Positions 32,519-39,945 of a stretch of DNA of 39,945 bases are shown here, piece after piece. The translations under genes were made by a program, and so were the position numbers. Every line of letters begins with the position of its first letter. Positions within the stretch are counted from its first letter, which is position 1. A model generated the notes under the pieces. That model ran no database searches and had not been told where the DNA came from. It was given only the letters and a program-made list of their open reading frames with translations. The stretch is from Novosphingobium sp. CF614 (GTDB lineage Bacteria; Pseudomonadota; Alphaproteobacteria; Sphingomonadales; Sphingomonadaceae). The stretch covers positions 1-39,945 of the forward strand of contig NZ_FOOR01000024.1 in assembly GCF_900113255.1 (NCBI RefSeq). Direction: 5' to 3'.

Positions 32519-34186
32519 ATGACCATGCTGAAAGACCCTTCGGTCAAATACCGCCCTTTCCCGCAAGTGCAGTTGCGGGATCGCCAATGGCCGTCCAACG
32601 TCATCTCCAAGGCCCCGCGCTGGCTTTCCACCGACTTGCGCGATGGCAACCAGGCGCTGATCGATCCGATGGGGGCCGAGAAGAAGACCCGCTTCTTCGA
32701 CCTGCTCGTCAAGGTCGGACTCAAGGAAATCGAAGTCGGCTTCCCCAGCGCAGGCGCGACCGAATTCGACTTCATCCGCGGCCTGGTGGATACCGGCCGC
32801 ATCCCCGACGACGTGCTGGTCCAGGTGCTGACCCAGTCGCGCCAGGACCTGATCGAGCGCTCCTTCGAAAGCCTGGCCGGTGCGCACGCCGCCATCGTCC
32901 ACCTCTACAATGCGGTTTCGCCGTTGTGGCGCCAGGTCGTCTTCGGCATGGAGCAATCCGAAGTGCGCCAGATCGCGGTGAACGGGGCGAAAGTCCTGCG
33001 TGACCAGGCGGCGAAGTATCCGCAGACCGAATGGCATTTCGAGTACAGCCCCGAGACGTTCTCGACCGCCGAACTCGATTTCTCGATCGAATGTTGCCAG
33101 GCGGTGATGGAAGTGCTCCAGCCGACGCCGGAGCGGCCGATCATTCTCAACCTGCCGGCAACGGTCGAAGCGGCAACGCCCAACATCTATGCCGACCAGA
33201 TCGAGTATTTCTGTCGTAACCTGCCGAACCGCGAAAGCGCCGTCATCTCGCTGCACACCCACAACGATCGCGGCACCGGCGTGGCCGCAGCCGAACTGGG
33301 CCTGATGGCCGGCGCCGATCGCGTCGAGGGCTGCCTGTTCGGCAACGGCGAGCGCACGGGCAACTGCTGCCTGGTGACTATCGCCCTCAACATGTATACA
33401 CAGGGCATTGATTCAAAACTGGATTTCTCTGACATCGACGAAGTCATCCAGACCGTTGAATATTGCAACCAGCTCAAGGTGCCGGAGCGCCATCCTTATG
33501 GCGGCGAACTGGTCTTCACCGCCTTTTCGGGCAGTCACCAGGACGCGATCAAGAAGGGCTTCGCCGCCCAGGAACAGCGCAACGACCAGCTCTGGGCCGT
33601 TCCCTACCTGCCGATCGACCCCGCGGACCTGGGCCGCAACTACGAAGCGGTGATCCGCGTCAATTCGCAGTCCGGCAAGGGCGGTTTCGCCTGGGTGATC
33701 GAACAGGACCAGGGCCTGAAGCTGCCCAAGCGGATGCAGGCGCATTTCTCCAAGCACGTGCAGAACCTGGCCGACGAACTGGGCCGCGAACTCTATGCCA
33801 ACGATATCTGGGAGGTGTTCCGCAAGACCTACCGCCTGGACGAGCCCCAGCGCTTCCAGCTGATCGACTGGGACGAAGGGCGTGCGCCCGACGGCAGCCG
33901 CGTCTTTGCCGGCAAGATCGGCGTCGACGGGCAGGAACAGTCGGTTTCCGGACGCGGCAACGGCTTGATTTCCTCGGTCGTGGCGACGCTCGCCGGGACT
34001 TTCGGTGTGGAGCTTGAAGTGCGCGACTATGCCGAGCACTCGATGGGCCAAAGCTCTGACGCCCGCGCGGCCGCCTATGTCGAATGCATCACCGCCGAGG
34101 GCCGCACGATATGGGGCGTTGGCATCGACGAAGACGTCGCCACCGCCAGCGTGCGTGCGGTACTCAGCGCGGCGAACGCGGTCTAG
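32519..34186 (+). CDS. leuA: 2-isopropylmalate synthase (LeuA type 2)
   Basis: Condenses acetyl-CoA with 2-oxoisovalerate, the first step of leucine synthesis. The 555-residue protein belongs to the longer LeuA subfamily. The TIM-barrel domain has STDLRDGNQALIDPMG, the metal ligands SLHTHNDRGTG, and EGCLFGNGERTGN; the C-terminal LeuA dimerisation/regulatory domain (about residues 430-550, GVELEVRDYAEHSMGQSSDARAAAYVE) mediates leucine feedback. The ATG at 32519 (MTMLKDPSVKYRPF) is preferred over a TTG at 32471. It is controlled in addition by the leader described at 32378. Confidence 0.96.
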   Translation: MTMLKDPSVKYRPFPQVQLRDRQWPSNVISKAPRWLSTDLRDGNQALIDPMGAEKKTRFFDLLVKVGLKEIEVGFPSAGATEFDFIRGLVDTGRIPDDVLVQVLTQSRQDLIERSFESLAGAHAAIVHLYNAVSPLWRQVVFGMEQSEVRQIAVNGAKVLRDQAAKYPQTEWHFEYSPETFSTAELDFSIECCQAVMEVLQPTPERPIILNLPATVEAATPNIYADQIEYFCRNLPNRESAVISLHTHNDRGTGVAAAELGLMAGADRVEGCLFGNGERTGNCCLVTIALNMYTQGIDSKLDFSDIDEVIQTVEYCNQLKVPERHPYGGELVFTAFSGSHQDAIKKGFAAQEQRNDQLWAVPYLPIDPADLGRNYEAVIRVNSQSGKGGFAWVIEQDQGLKLPKRMQAHFSKHVQNLADELGRELYANDIWEVFRKTYRLDEPQRFQLIDWDEGRAPDGSRVFAGKIGVDGQEQSVSGRGNGLISSVVATLAGTFGVELEVRDYAEHSMGQSSDARAAAYVECITAEGRTIWGVGIDEDVATASVRAVLSAANAV

Positions 34187-34195
34187 GGCCGAGAA

Positions 34196-35158
34196 ATGCC
34201 TCTGCCCGCGCCTTTCCGGTCCCTTCGCCTGCCGGTGATCGCCGCGCCGATGTTCATCGTCTCGGGCCCCGATCTGGTCATCGCGCAAGTCCGCGCGGGG
34301 ATCGTCGGCAGCTTCCCGGCGCTCAACGCGCGACCCGCGAGCCAGCTCGACGAATGGCTGCACCGCATCACCGCAGCGACGCAAGGTTGCGATGCCCCCT
34401 TCGCGGTCAACCTGATCGTGCACCGAACCAATTCCCGGTTGCAGGAAGACCTCGCAACCCTGGAAAAGTGGAAAGTACCGCTCGTCATCACCTCGCTGGG
34501 CGCCAATACGGAAGTCAACGCCGCCGTGCATGGCTGGGGCGGCCTGGTGCTTCATGACGTCATCGACAACAGCTTCGCGCGCAAAGCCATCGAAAAGGGC
34601 GCCGACGGGCTCATCGCGGTGGCCGCCGGCGCCGGCGGCCATGCCGGTTCGCAGTCCCCCTTCGCGCTGATGCAGGAAATCCGCGCCTGGTTCGACGGGC
34701 CGGTGGCGCTGTCCGGCGCGATCGCCTGCGGTCGCTCGATCCTTGCCGCACAGGCCATGGGCGCCGACTTCGCTTATATCGGCACGCCCTGGATCGCCAC
34801 GCCCGAAGCCAATGCGGTGGAACCCTACAAGCAGGCCATCGTTGACGGCAGCGCCGCAGACATCGTGTACTCCAACCTGTTCACGGGCGTGCACGGCAAT
34901 TACCTGCGGCCCTCGATCGCGGCCGCCGGCATGGACCCGGACAACCTGCCCCATGGAGACAAGGGCCAGATGGACTTCGGTTCGGGCGGAAGCCTCGAAG
35001 CCAAGGCCTGGAAGGACATCTGGGGCTCCGGCCAGGGCATCGGGGCGATCCGGGCGATCGAACCGGTAGCCGATCGCGTGGCCGCGCTGCTGGCGCAGTA
35101 CATGTCCGCCCAGGACGAACTGCTCGGCCGGATCGGCATGGCCACCCGCGTGGACTGA
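34196..35158 (+). CDS. Nitronate monooxygenase family protein
   Basis: FMN-dependent TIM-barrel enzyme of 320 residues, related to nitronate monooxygenase/2-nitropropane dioxygenase. It begins FRSLRLPVIAAPMFIVSGPDLVIAQVRAGIVGSFPALNAR and has GADGLIAVAAGAGGHAG (FMN-binding glycine-rich segment), VALSGAIACGRSILAAQAMGADFAYIGTPWIATPEA, all typical. It detoxifies alkyl nitronates or acts on related compounds; the true substrate is unknown. It starts nine bases after leuA, so read-through from leuA is likely. Its 3' end is overlapped by the antisense AHH gene. Confidence 0.9.
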   Translation: MPLPAPFRSLRLPVIAAPMFIVSGPDLVIAQVRAGIVGSFPALNARPASQLDEWLHRITAATQGCDAPFAVNLIVHRTNSRLQEDLATLEKWKVPLVITSLGANTEVNAAVHGWGGLVLHDVIDNSFARKAIEKGADGLIAVAAGAGGHAGSQSPFALMQEIRAWFDGPVALSGAIACGRSILAAQAMGADFAYIGTPWIATPEANAVEPYKQAIVDGSAADIVYSNLFTGVHGNYLRPSIAAAGMDPDNLPHGDKGQMDFGSGGSLEAKAWKDIWGSGQGIGAIRAIEPVADRVAALLAQYMSAQDELLGRIGMATRVD

Positions 35159-35697
35159 AACGCCGCGTCGCCCTGGACCGGTCCGGTCGCATCCCACAAC
35201 GCCTCGGCCACGGCATCGAGATCGGAGAAGTCCGTGCCCGCACCCAGCGGGTCCCGGCGGTTGAGCACCAATCGGTGCCTGCGGCGATCGAACAGGAAAC
35301 GACGCAGCGCGCGTTGCAGCAGGCCCAGGCGCATGCGCGCCTCCATGGCGGCGCCTTCCGGCGCGCGGGGCCGCATCCGGGCCCATGCCCCTTCGATCCG
35401 GCCCACTCGCTCGATCACGAGTGCGCTGTAATGCCAATGCGGGCCGCGATGCAGCGGCAATCCCAGGCGGATCGCCGCCTGCTCGTCGCAGGGCAGCAGA
35501 AGACCATTTTCGCGAAAGTCATCGAAGCGATGGCGCTTCTCGCCAAGCGCCGAGAACATGCGCGAAAACGAGGTGTTGCCCAGCAATTGCCGGGGCAGCA
35601 AGTGATGGCGTTGCAGGCCGGGGTCGAAATCGGGCCGCCCCCTGCGGTTGACCGCGCGAAAGGACAGATAGGACCGCAGTTCCCGTCCGCCAGTCAG
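34900..35697 (-). CDS. AHH-type (HNH/EndoVII-fold) nuclease-like gene with abnormal ends
   Basis: Coding sequence is clear in the middle: GRPDFDPGLQRHHLLPRQLL, then NGLLLPCDEQAAIRLGLPLHRGPHWHYSALV, which match the AHH nuclease family (paired His, then H-x-G-x-H-x-x-Y). Recognisable protein begins at about 35690 (GLTGGRELRSYLSF), yet no ATG, GTG or TTG occurs in frame until a TTG at 35601, which would cut off the His-His motif region's flank. A CTG at 35697 overlaps the stop of the upstream gene (CTGA) and is the best guess. At the other end the frame runs 259 bases antisense into the nitronate monooxygenase gene before stopping at 34900. It may be a decayed gene or one with a rare start. AHH domains occur in polymorphic toxins; none of the usual toxin apparatus is present. 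Confidence 0.6.
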   Translation of the reverse strand: MTGGRELRSYLSFRAVNRRGRPDFDPGLQRHHLLPRQLLGNTSFSRMFSALGEKRHRFDDFRENGLLLPCDEQAAIRLGLPLHRGPHWHYSALVIERVGRIEGAWARMRPRAPEGAAMEARMRLGLLQRALRRFLFDRRRHRLVLNRRDPLGAGTDFSDLDAVAEALWDATGPVQGDAAFQSTRVAMPIRPSSSSWADMYCASSAATRSATGSIARIAPMPWPEPQMSFQALASRLPPEPKSIWPLSPWGRLSGSMPAAAIEGRR

Positions 35698-36497
35698 GCC
35701 CGCTTGCGCCAGACCCAGACCAGGTTCCCCACTTGCGACGGCTCCGCGAGCAAGCCGCCCTCCCCGCCTTCGATCACTTGGGGTTCGGTCAACGGGCCCT
35801 GGCGCATCAGGTAGTCGACCACGCGGATGGCGAGCTTCACGGCCTCGGCCCGCGTTTCGCCCTCGCGGCCTTCCAGCCGAAGCTCCTGCCCGATGAAGTG
35901 CGACAGGCCGGCGCTGGCAATGCTCCCATCGTCGGCGGGAACCAACGCGGTGAGGCCCAGCGCGGGAAAGGCACCGCCGGACAACCAGTTGAATGCGGTC
36001 CGTGAAAAGTAGCGCGGCTCCATCACCGTGCGCGCCGGATACCAGGCCACCGCCGCCATCGGCAGGCGCAGCGCCAGGTTCGCCGCGAGGCTGACGAGCG
36101 TACGCACAACCGGCCGCAACCCCGCACCGGCAGCGATATGCCCCGACGGCACCAGTTCCACCGCTTCCAGTTCGTCCCCCGGAGGCGAGCCTTCGAATCC
36201 GTAGGCGTGCAGCGCCGCGTCGAACCGGGCAGGATCGGCCGGCGAGAGACCGCGAAGATCGAAAGTCAGTCCACTGACCAGGATTTCCGCCCAGCCTTCC
36301 GCCTCTGCCGGACGATGGCTGACACGGGCCGGAATGCCGGACTGGGGTGAATCCAGCAGATGCGCGATATCGTCCACCGTCGGGCGCCCGCCCGCGGCAA
36401 ACAGCAGCGAGAGTCCGGCACGCCGCGCATCCTGCTCCTTGCTACCGGGCAGTTCGAATTTCTCCGCAATCGGTTGGACCGAAACGCGTATAGGCAC
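35694..36497 (-). CDS. Conserved-looking protein of unknown function
   Basis: About 267 residues from the GTG at 36497; an ATG at 36611 would add 38 residues that overlap the flavodoxin gene and lack coding bias. No signal peptide is seen with the preferred start. Notable segments are LRLPMAAVAWYPARTVMEPRYFSRTAFNWLSGGAFPALGLTALV and AEAVKLAIRVVDYLMRQGPL; the first loosely recalls DUF4261-type proteins, but I cannot place it with confidence. Its stop overlaps the likely start of the AHH gene, and it begins 59 bases after the flavodoxin-type gene on the same strand, so the three may be one operon. Confidence 0.65.
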   Translation of the reverse strand: MPIRVSVQPIAEKFELPGSKEQDARRAGLSLLFAAGGRPTVDDIAHLLDSPQSGIPARVSHRPAEAEGWAEILVSGLTFDLRGLSPADPARFDAALHAYGFEGSPPGDELEAVELVPSGHIAAGAGLRPVVRTLVSLAANLALRLPMAAVAWYPARTVMEPRYFSRTAFNWLSGGAFPALGLTALVPADDGSIASAGLSHFIGQELRLEGREGETRAEAVKLAIRVVDYLMRQGPLTEPQVIEGGEGGLLAEPSQVGNLVWVWRKRA

Positions 36498-36556
36498 GAT
36501 TCCCGGGGTCGCGTCGAGTCCGTTTGCAGGGGCCGTGACCGCCGCGCCGCAAGCAC

Positions 36557-37030
36557 TCAGAAGATTCCGAGCGAAAGCCCCTCCGCGAAGGCCATTCCCA
36601 ATTCCCGGCATGCTTCCAGGGCGGGCCCGGGAACGATCTTTTCCGCGAGGATCTGCCCGGGGGTCTGCGCTCCGAGATTGACGACCAGCGGTTCGGCGAT
36701 ACGCCGCAAGCGCCAGCCGGTGACGATTCGGTCGATCTGTGCCTGCGCCCCATGGCCATCCGAACCCGCCGCGATCACGGTGGCGTATGGCCGACCCTCG
36801 ATCCGGCCCAGCAGCGGATAATAGCAGCGGTCAAACATTTCCTTCATCAGTCCCGACATCGAGGCGAGGTTTTCCGGGCAGGCGAAGACATAGCCCCGCG
36901 CATCGAGCAGGTCCCGCGGGTCGGCATCGCCGGCCGCGATCAGCCGCGAGGCCCGGCCGGCGCCGCGATGGACCGCCTCGGCCATCGCCCGGGCGGCGCC
37001 GGTGCGGCTATGCCAGATGATCGCAAGCAT
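36557..37030 (-). CDS. Flavodoxin / NADPH-dependent FMN reductase family protein
   Basis: A 157-residue flavodoxin-fold protein. The N-terminal IIWHSRTGAARAMAEAVHRGAG is the phosphate-binding loop region, and FACPENLASMSGLMKEMFDRCYYPLLGRIEGRPYATVIAAGSDG is the flavin-binding loop region seen in NAD(P)H:FMN/quinone reductases and WrbA-like proteins. It likely carries FMN and acts in electron transfer or quinone reduction. It diverges from recJ across 70 bases. Confidence 0.85.
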   Translation of the reverse strand: MLAIIWHSRTGAARAMAEAVHRGAGRASRLIAAGDADPRDLLDARGYVFACPENLASMSGLMKEMFDRCYYPLLGRIEGRPYATVIAAGSDGHGAQAQIDRIVTGWRLRRIAEPLVVNLGAQTPGQILAEKIVPGPALEACRELGMAFAEGLSLGIF

Positions 37031-37100
37031 CGCGTGGCTCTCCTCAGCTTACTTCGCGCCGCCCTTTCCGGCCCGCGCGAGGTAGTCTAACCGGATAGCC

Positions 37101-38888
37101 ATGGCTTCGCGACCCGCTTCCGTTTTCGGCATCGACCGTTCGCTGACAGGCAAGGCCTGGCAATGGCGCGGCGGCAACATGGACCTGTCTGACGGTCCGG
37201 CGGGGCTGGAGGACGATATCGTCACCCAGCTCCTGCTTTCGCGCGGAGTCACGCGCGATGACCTGGAACGGCACCGCAAGCCATCGCTGCGCGCCTTCCT
37301 GCCCGATCCTTCCGAATTCCGCGACATGGATGCCGCCGCCGACCGTCTGGCCCAGGCGGTACTGACCAGCGAGACCGTCACCATCTACGGCGACTACGAT
37401 GTGGACGGCGCAACCAGCGCCGCGCTCCTGATCCTGCTGCTGCGCCGCCTGGGGCAGGAGGCACGCTACTACATTCCCGATCGTCTGCTGGAGGGCTACG
37501 GCCCGTCCGGCGAGGCGCTGGTGCGGATCGCCGGCGGGGGATCGAGCCTGATCGTCACTGTCGATTGCGGCGCCATGGCCCACGAGGCGCTTGAAATGGC
37601 GCATGAAGCCGGGGTCGACGTGATCGTCGTGGACCATCACAAGTGCGCGCACGAACTGCCCCGCGCGGCGGCGCTGGTCAATCCCAACCGCCTGGATGAA
37701 AGTACGCTGGCCGCCGCGCACGGCCATCTCGCCGCCGTCGGCGTCGCCTTCCTGCTGGCGGTGGCGACCGTGCGCACGCTGCGCGGACGCGGCTATTTCA
37801 AGACCAGGGCCGAGCCGGACCTCTTCGCCCTGCTCGATCTTGTCGCGCTTGGCACCGTGGCCGACGTCGCCGCGCTCCATGGACTCAACCGCGCGCTCGT
37901 GGCGCAGGGACTCAAGGTCATGGCCCGGCGCGACAACGTCGGCATGTCGGCCCTCATCGACGCCAGCCGCCTGGGCCGCGCGCCGATCTGCAGCGACCTC
38001 GGCTTCGCCCTCGGCCCGCGCATCAATGCCGGGGGGCGCGTAGGCGAATCCACACTTGGCGTGCGCCTCCTGACAACCACCGATCCCGACGAGGCGCGCG
38101 AAATCGCCAGCCAGCTTTCGCGCCTCAACGAAGAGCGCCGCACCATCGAGCAGATGGTCCAGGAAGCGGCCGAGGCGCAGATCGATCGCCAGCACAACCG
38201 TGCAGTGCTCGTGCTCGCTGGCAGGGGCTGGCATCCGGGCGTCATCGGCATCGTCGCTGGCCGGATCAAGGAAAAGACCGGCAAACCGACGCTGGTCATA
38301 GCCCTCGACGCCGACGAGGCGGGGCATGGAAAGGGCTCCGGGCGGTCGATAACCGGCGTGGACCTGGGCGCGGCGATCATCGCCGCGCGCGAGGCGGGAA
38401 TGCTTCTGGCGGGAGGCGGCCACGCCATGGCGGCCGGCCTGACGGTCGCGCCCGACAAGCTGGAGGCATTGGCGGAATGGCTCGATTCGCTGCTCGCCAA
38501 CGACGTTTCGCGGGCGAGCGCCAACCAGGCCATGCTGCTCGACCTCGCGCTCGCGCCCGGCGGGCTGACGCCGAAACTGGTCGAGACGCTGGAAAGCGCC
38601 GGCCCTTTCGGCATGGGCTGGCCCGGACCGCGCCTGGCGGTGGGCCCAGTGCGGATCATCAAGGCCGACGTGGTCGGCGCCGATCACTTGCGGCTGATCG
38701 TCGGCGGCCCGGACAATGGTCGCTTCAAGGCCATGGCGTTCCGCGCGGCCGAAACCGAGATGGGTCAGACCCTGCTTCACGGCTCGCAGGGACGGCGCCT
38801 GTGGTTGGCCGGCCGCGCGAAGATCGACGACTGGGGCAACCGCCCGCAGGCCGAACTCCACCTCGATGACGCCGCTTTCGCCGACTGA
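37101..38888 (+). CDS. recJ: Single-stranded-DNA-specific exonuclease RecJ
   Basis: 5'-3' ssDNA exonuclease of recombination and mismatch repair. The 595-residue protein has the DHH-family motifs: GDYDVDGATSA (Asp98, Asp100, Asp102), VDCGAM, VDHHK (Asp178-His179-His180), GPRINAGGRVGES, and the DHHA1 part with LLAGGGHAMAAGLTV. A C-terminal OB-fold segment follows (GPVRIIKADVVGADHLRL). The ATG at 37101 gives MASRPASVFGIDRSLTGKAW. It stands alone before the tRNA genes. Confidence 0.96.
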   Translation: MASRPASVFGIDRSLTGKAWQWRGGNMDLSDGPAGLEDDIVTQLLLSRGVTRDDLERHRKPSLRAFLPDPSEFRDMDAAADRLAQAVLTSETVTIYGDYDVDGATSAALLILLLRRLGQEARYYIPDRLLEGYGPSGEALVRIAGGGSSLIVTVDCGAMAHEALEMAHEAGVDVIVVDHHKCAHELPRAAALVNPNRLDESTLAAAHGHLAAVGVAFLLAVATVRTLRGRGYFKTRAEPDLFALLDLVALGTVADVAALHGLNRALVAQGLKVMARRDNVGMSALIDASRLGRAPICSDLGFALGPRINAGGRVGESTLGVRLLTTTDPDEAREIASQLSRLNEERRTIEQMVQEAAEAQIDRQHNRAVLVLAGRGWHPGVIGIVAGRIKEKTGKPTLVIALDADEAGHGKGSGRSITGVDLGAAIIAAREAGMLLAGGGHAMAAGLTVAPDKLEALAEWLDSLLANDVSRASANQAMLLDLALAPGGLTPKLVETLESAGPFGMGWPGPRLAVGPVRIIKADVVGADHLRLIVGGPDNGRFKAMAFRAAETEMGQTLLHGSQGRRLWLAGRAKIDDWGNRPQAELHLDDAAFAD

Positions 38889-38920
38889 AGACGGAGTGGA
38901 TTTTATCTCTCACCAGGGGC

Positions 38921-38949
38921 TTGACCCCCCCGCGACCCGCCGCTAGAGG
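38921..38949 (+). promoter_or_regulatory. Predicted promoter of the tRNA-Glu pair
   Basis: TTGACC (38921-38926), 17-base spacer, TAGAGG (38944-38949), about 30 bases before the first tRNA. The layout matches the ilvB promoter. Confidence 0.65.
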
Positions 38950-38980
38950 GCCGGTCCTGCCTTCCGGCACTGCACGGAAC

Positions 38981-39056
38981 GGCCCCTTCGTCTAGCGGTC
39001 TAGGACGCGGCCCTTTCACGGCTGAAACACGGGTTCGATTCCCGTAGGGGTCACCA
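38981..39056 (+). tRNA. tRNA-Glu (anticodon TTC)
   Basis: A 76-nt cloverleaf with CCA encoded. The acceptor stem GGCCCCT pairs with AGGGGTC (one G-T pair). The anticodon loop CTTTCAC puts TTC at 39015-39017, and the T-arm ACGGG-TTCGATT-CCCGT is perfect. It reads GAA (and GAG by wobble). Confidence 0.97.
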
Positions 39057-39091
39057 AGCAGCCTGTCCCGGCAGTCATAAAATGGCCTAAC

Positions 39092-39167
39092 GGCCCCTTC
39101 GTCTAGCGGTCTAGGACGCGGCCCTCTCACGGCTGAAACACGGGTTCGATTCCCGTAGGGGTCACCA
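39092..39167 (+). tRNA. tRNA-Glu (anticodon CTC)
   Basis: Identical to the tRNA-Glu 35 bases upstream except for one base, the wobble position, giving CTC at 39126-39128. CCA is encoded. It reads GAG only. Its 3' end is followed by an integrase gene, so it is the likely attachment site of the island to the right. Confidence 0.97.
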
Positions 39168-39267
39168 AAATCCTCTCCCAGAGGGTTTCAGGAGATGCCA
39201 TAACCGGCTGATTTCTGGGGGTTTTCGTGGTACAGGTATCCCATACGGAGCGCTTGCGTTCCATCGG

Positions 39268-39331
39268 ATACCACCACTTTGATGGTATATCTGATGGTAG
39301 CGCGGCCCTCCCCGATCAGGAGATACCATCA
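39268..39331 (+). repeat. Four copies of an ATACCATCA-type motif before the integrase
   Basis: ATACCACCA (39268-39276), then the reverse complements TGATGGTAT (39280-39288) and TGATGGTAG (39292-39300), then ATACCATCA (39323-39331), the last overlapping the integrase ATG. Such clusters beside P4-type integrases are candidate integrase arm sites or operators for autoregulation. Confidence 0.6.
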
Positions 39332-39861
39332 TGGCCTCTTCGACCAGGCTTAGGGCAGGACTTACCGCTGTTGCGATCAAAAACGCCAAGGGCCGCGCAA
39401 AGCCCTATAAGCTCACCGACGGCGACGGGCTGTTCCTGTATGTCACCCCCAATGGCGGACGCTATTGGCGGATGAACTATCGCCACCTCGGCAAGCAAAA
39501 GACGCTGGCCTTTGGCGTCTATCCCGATACCAGCCTTGCGGAAGCTCGCGAGCAGCGCGACGCCGCCCGAAAGGTTCTGGCGCGCGGTGACGATCCGGGC
39601 GAGCAGATCAAGCTGGAAAAGGTCGCCGCCGCCGTCTCGGCGTCCAACAGCTTCAAGGCAGTGGCCGACGAATGGCTGGTGAAGGTCGAACGCGAAGGGC
39701 GGTCCGCCGTCACCATGAAGAAACTGCGCTGGCTGCTGGACTTCATCAACGGGACCATCGGCAAGCGCCCGATCGCTTCCATCTCCGCGCAAGAGCTTTT
39801 GGTCATGCTCCGCAAGATGGAGGGCAAGGGCCGCTATGATACCAAGGGCCTTAGTCTTTGA
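39331..39861 (+). pseudogene. P4-type tyrosine integrase, truncated
   Basis: The first 170 residues are a normal P4-family integrase: the DUF4102 N-terminal arm-binding domain (about 8-90; LTAVAIKNAKGRAKPYKLTDGDGLFLYV and RMNYRHLGKQKTLAFGVYPDTSLAEAREQRDAAR) and most of the core-binding domain (about 105-170). After MEGKGRYDT the sequence changes to KGLSL and stops. The catalytic domain with its R-H-R-Y residues is missing, so the product cannot recombine DNA. The break coincides with the 3' end of a transposase on the other strand. Its place directly after tRNA-Glu(CTC) marks the left end of an integrative element. Confidence 0.9.
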
Positions 39862-39945
39862 CCCATGCCCATGCTCTGGTACCGATTGATGCGATGCGTT
39901 GTGGGTCATTGGCGATGAAATTCCAGGCCTGTTCGCATGCATCGA
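39842..39945 (-). mobile_element. 3' end of an insertion sequence (IS630-like transposase tail)
   Basis: On the minus strand, a frame entering from the window edge reads DACEQAWNFIANDPQRIASI, then GTRAWAWVKD and a stop at 39851-39853. The AWNF...DP.RI.SIG.R.WA pattern resembles the C-termini of IS630-family transposases. Only about 30 codons lie in the window, so the family is tentative. The IS end probably lies between about 39838 and 39850, inside the integrase. Confidence 0.55.

Noticed and set aside
33413..35437. 674-codon open frame antisense to leuA and the nitronate monooxygenase gene
   Set aside because: Shadow; only the AHH frame on this strand shows real motifs, and it is in a different frame.
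39316..39942. 208-codon frame antisense to the integrase
   Set aside because: Mirrors the integrase; the transposase tail is in another frame and covers only the last 30 codons.
1..39945. CRISPR array
   Set aside because: No regularly spaced repeats of 23-47 bases with unique spacers were seen.

Overview
The window is about 40 kb of GC-rich chromosome from an alphaproteobacterium, most likely a sphingomonad (Novosphingobium/Sphingomonas group). The evidence is the strong G/C third-position bias, a eukaryotic-type NADP isocitrate dehydrogenase, the acpP-fabF-mltG gene order, rnd followed by an OxyR-type regulator, several small proteins without recognisable homologs, and interspersed repeats of two alphaproteobacterial types. 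This assignment rests on protein features recognised by eye, not on a database search.

Layout. 1-1712 is a gene-poor, less codon-biased segment. It holds one recognisable protein, a class III nucleotidyl-cyclase-like protein on the minus strand, and several hairpins. 1713-15971 is core chromosome: icd; a papain-like peptidase/2'-5' RNA ligase pair; mltG-fabF-acpP (minus); a VOC protein and aspS (minus); a small unknown gene; rnd-oxyR; a DUF2279 protein; an unknown protein paired with a peptidoglycan-binding protein carrying M15-like residues; and pgsA. 16097-24814 carries an LplT-like transporter, an EVE protein divergent from a 2OG-Fe(II) oxygenase, a GGDEF-EAL protein, and the tightly overlapping cluster dapF-mtaB-ftsY-yciB. 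24964-34186 carries a DUF1345 protein, divergently overlapping serB/miaA, ilvB-ilvN-ilvC, a YceI protein with an I78 inhibitor-like lipoprotein, and leuA behind a leucine-rich leader peptide. 34196-38888 carries a nitronate monooxygenase, an AHH-nuclease-like gene with abnormal ends, an unknown gene, a flavodoxin-type protein and recJ.

The right end is an island boundary. Two tandem tRNA-Glu genes differ only at the anticodon wobble base (TTC and CTC). They are followed by a P4-type integrase that is cut off after its core-binding region by what looks like the 3' end of an IS630-like transposase.

How the genes work together. Branched-chain amino acid synthesis is concentrated here (ilvBNC, leuA), and both transcription units appear to have translated leaders. 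For leuA this is a 16-codon peptide with five Leu codons whose ATG lies at or very near the predicted transcription start. For ilvB it is a 58-codon ORF with a strong ribosome site whose stop overlaps the ilvB start. Envelope functions (MltG, PgsA, LplT-like, DapF, peptidoglycan-binding protein, YciB) and tRNA modification/charging (MtaB, MiaA, AspRS, tRNA-Glu) are the other themes. The observations most worth a second look are the leu leader, the orphan cyclase-like gene, the AHH gene with no normal start or end, and the overlapping divergent starts of serB and miaA.
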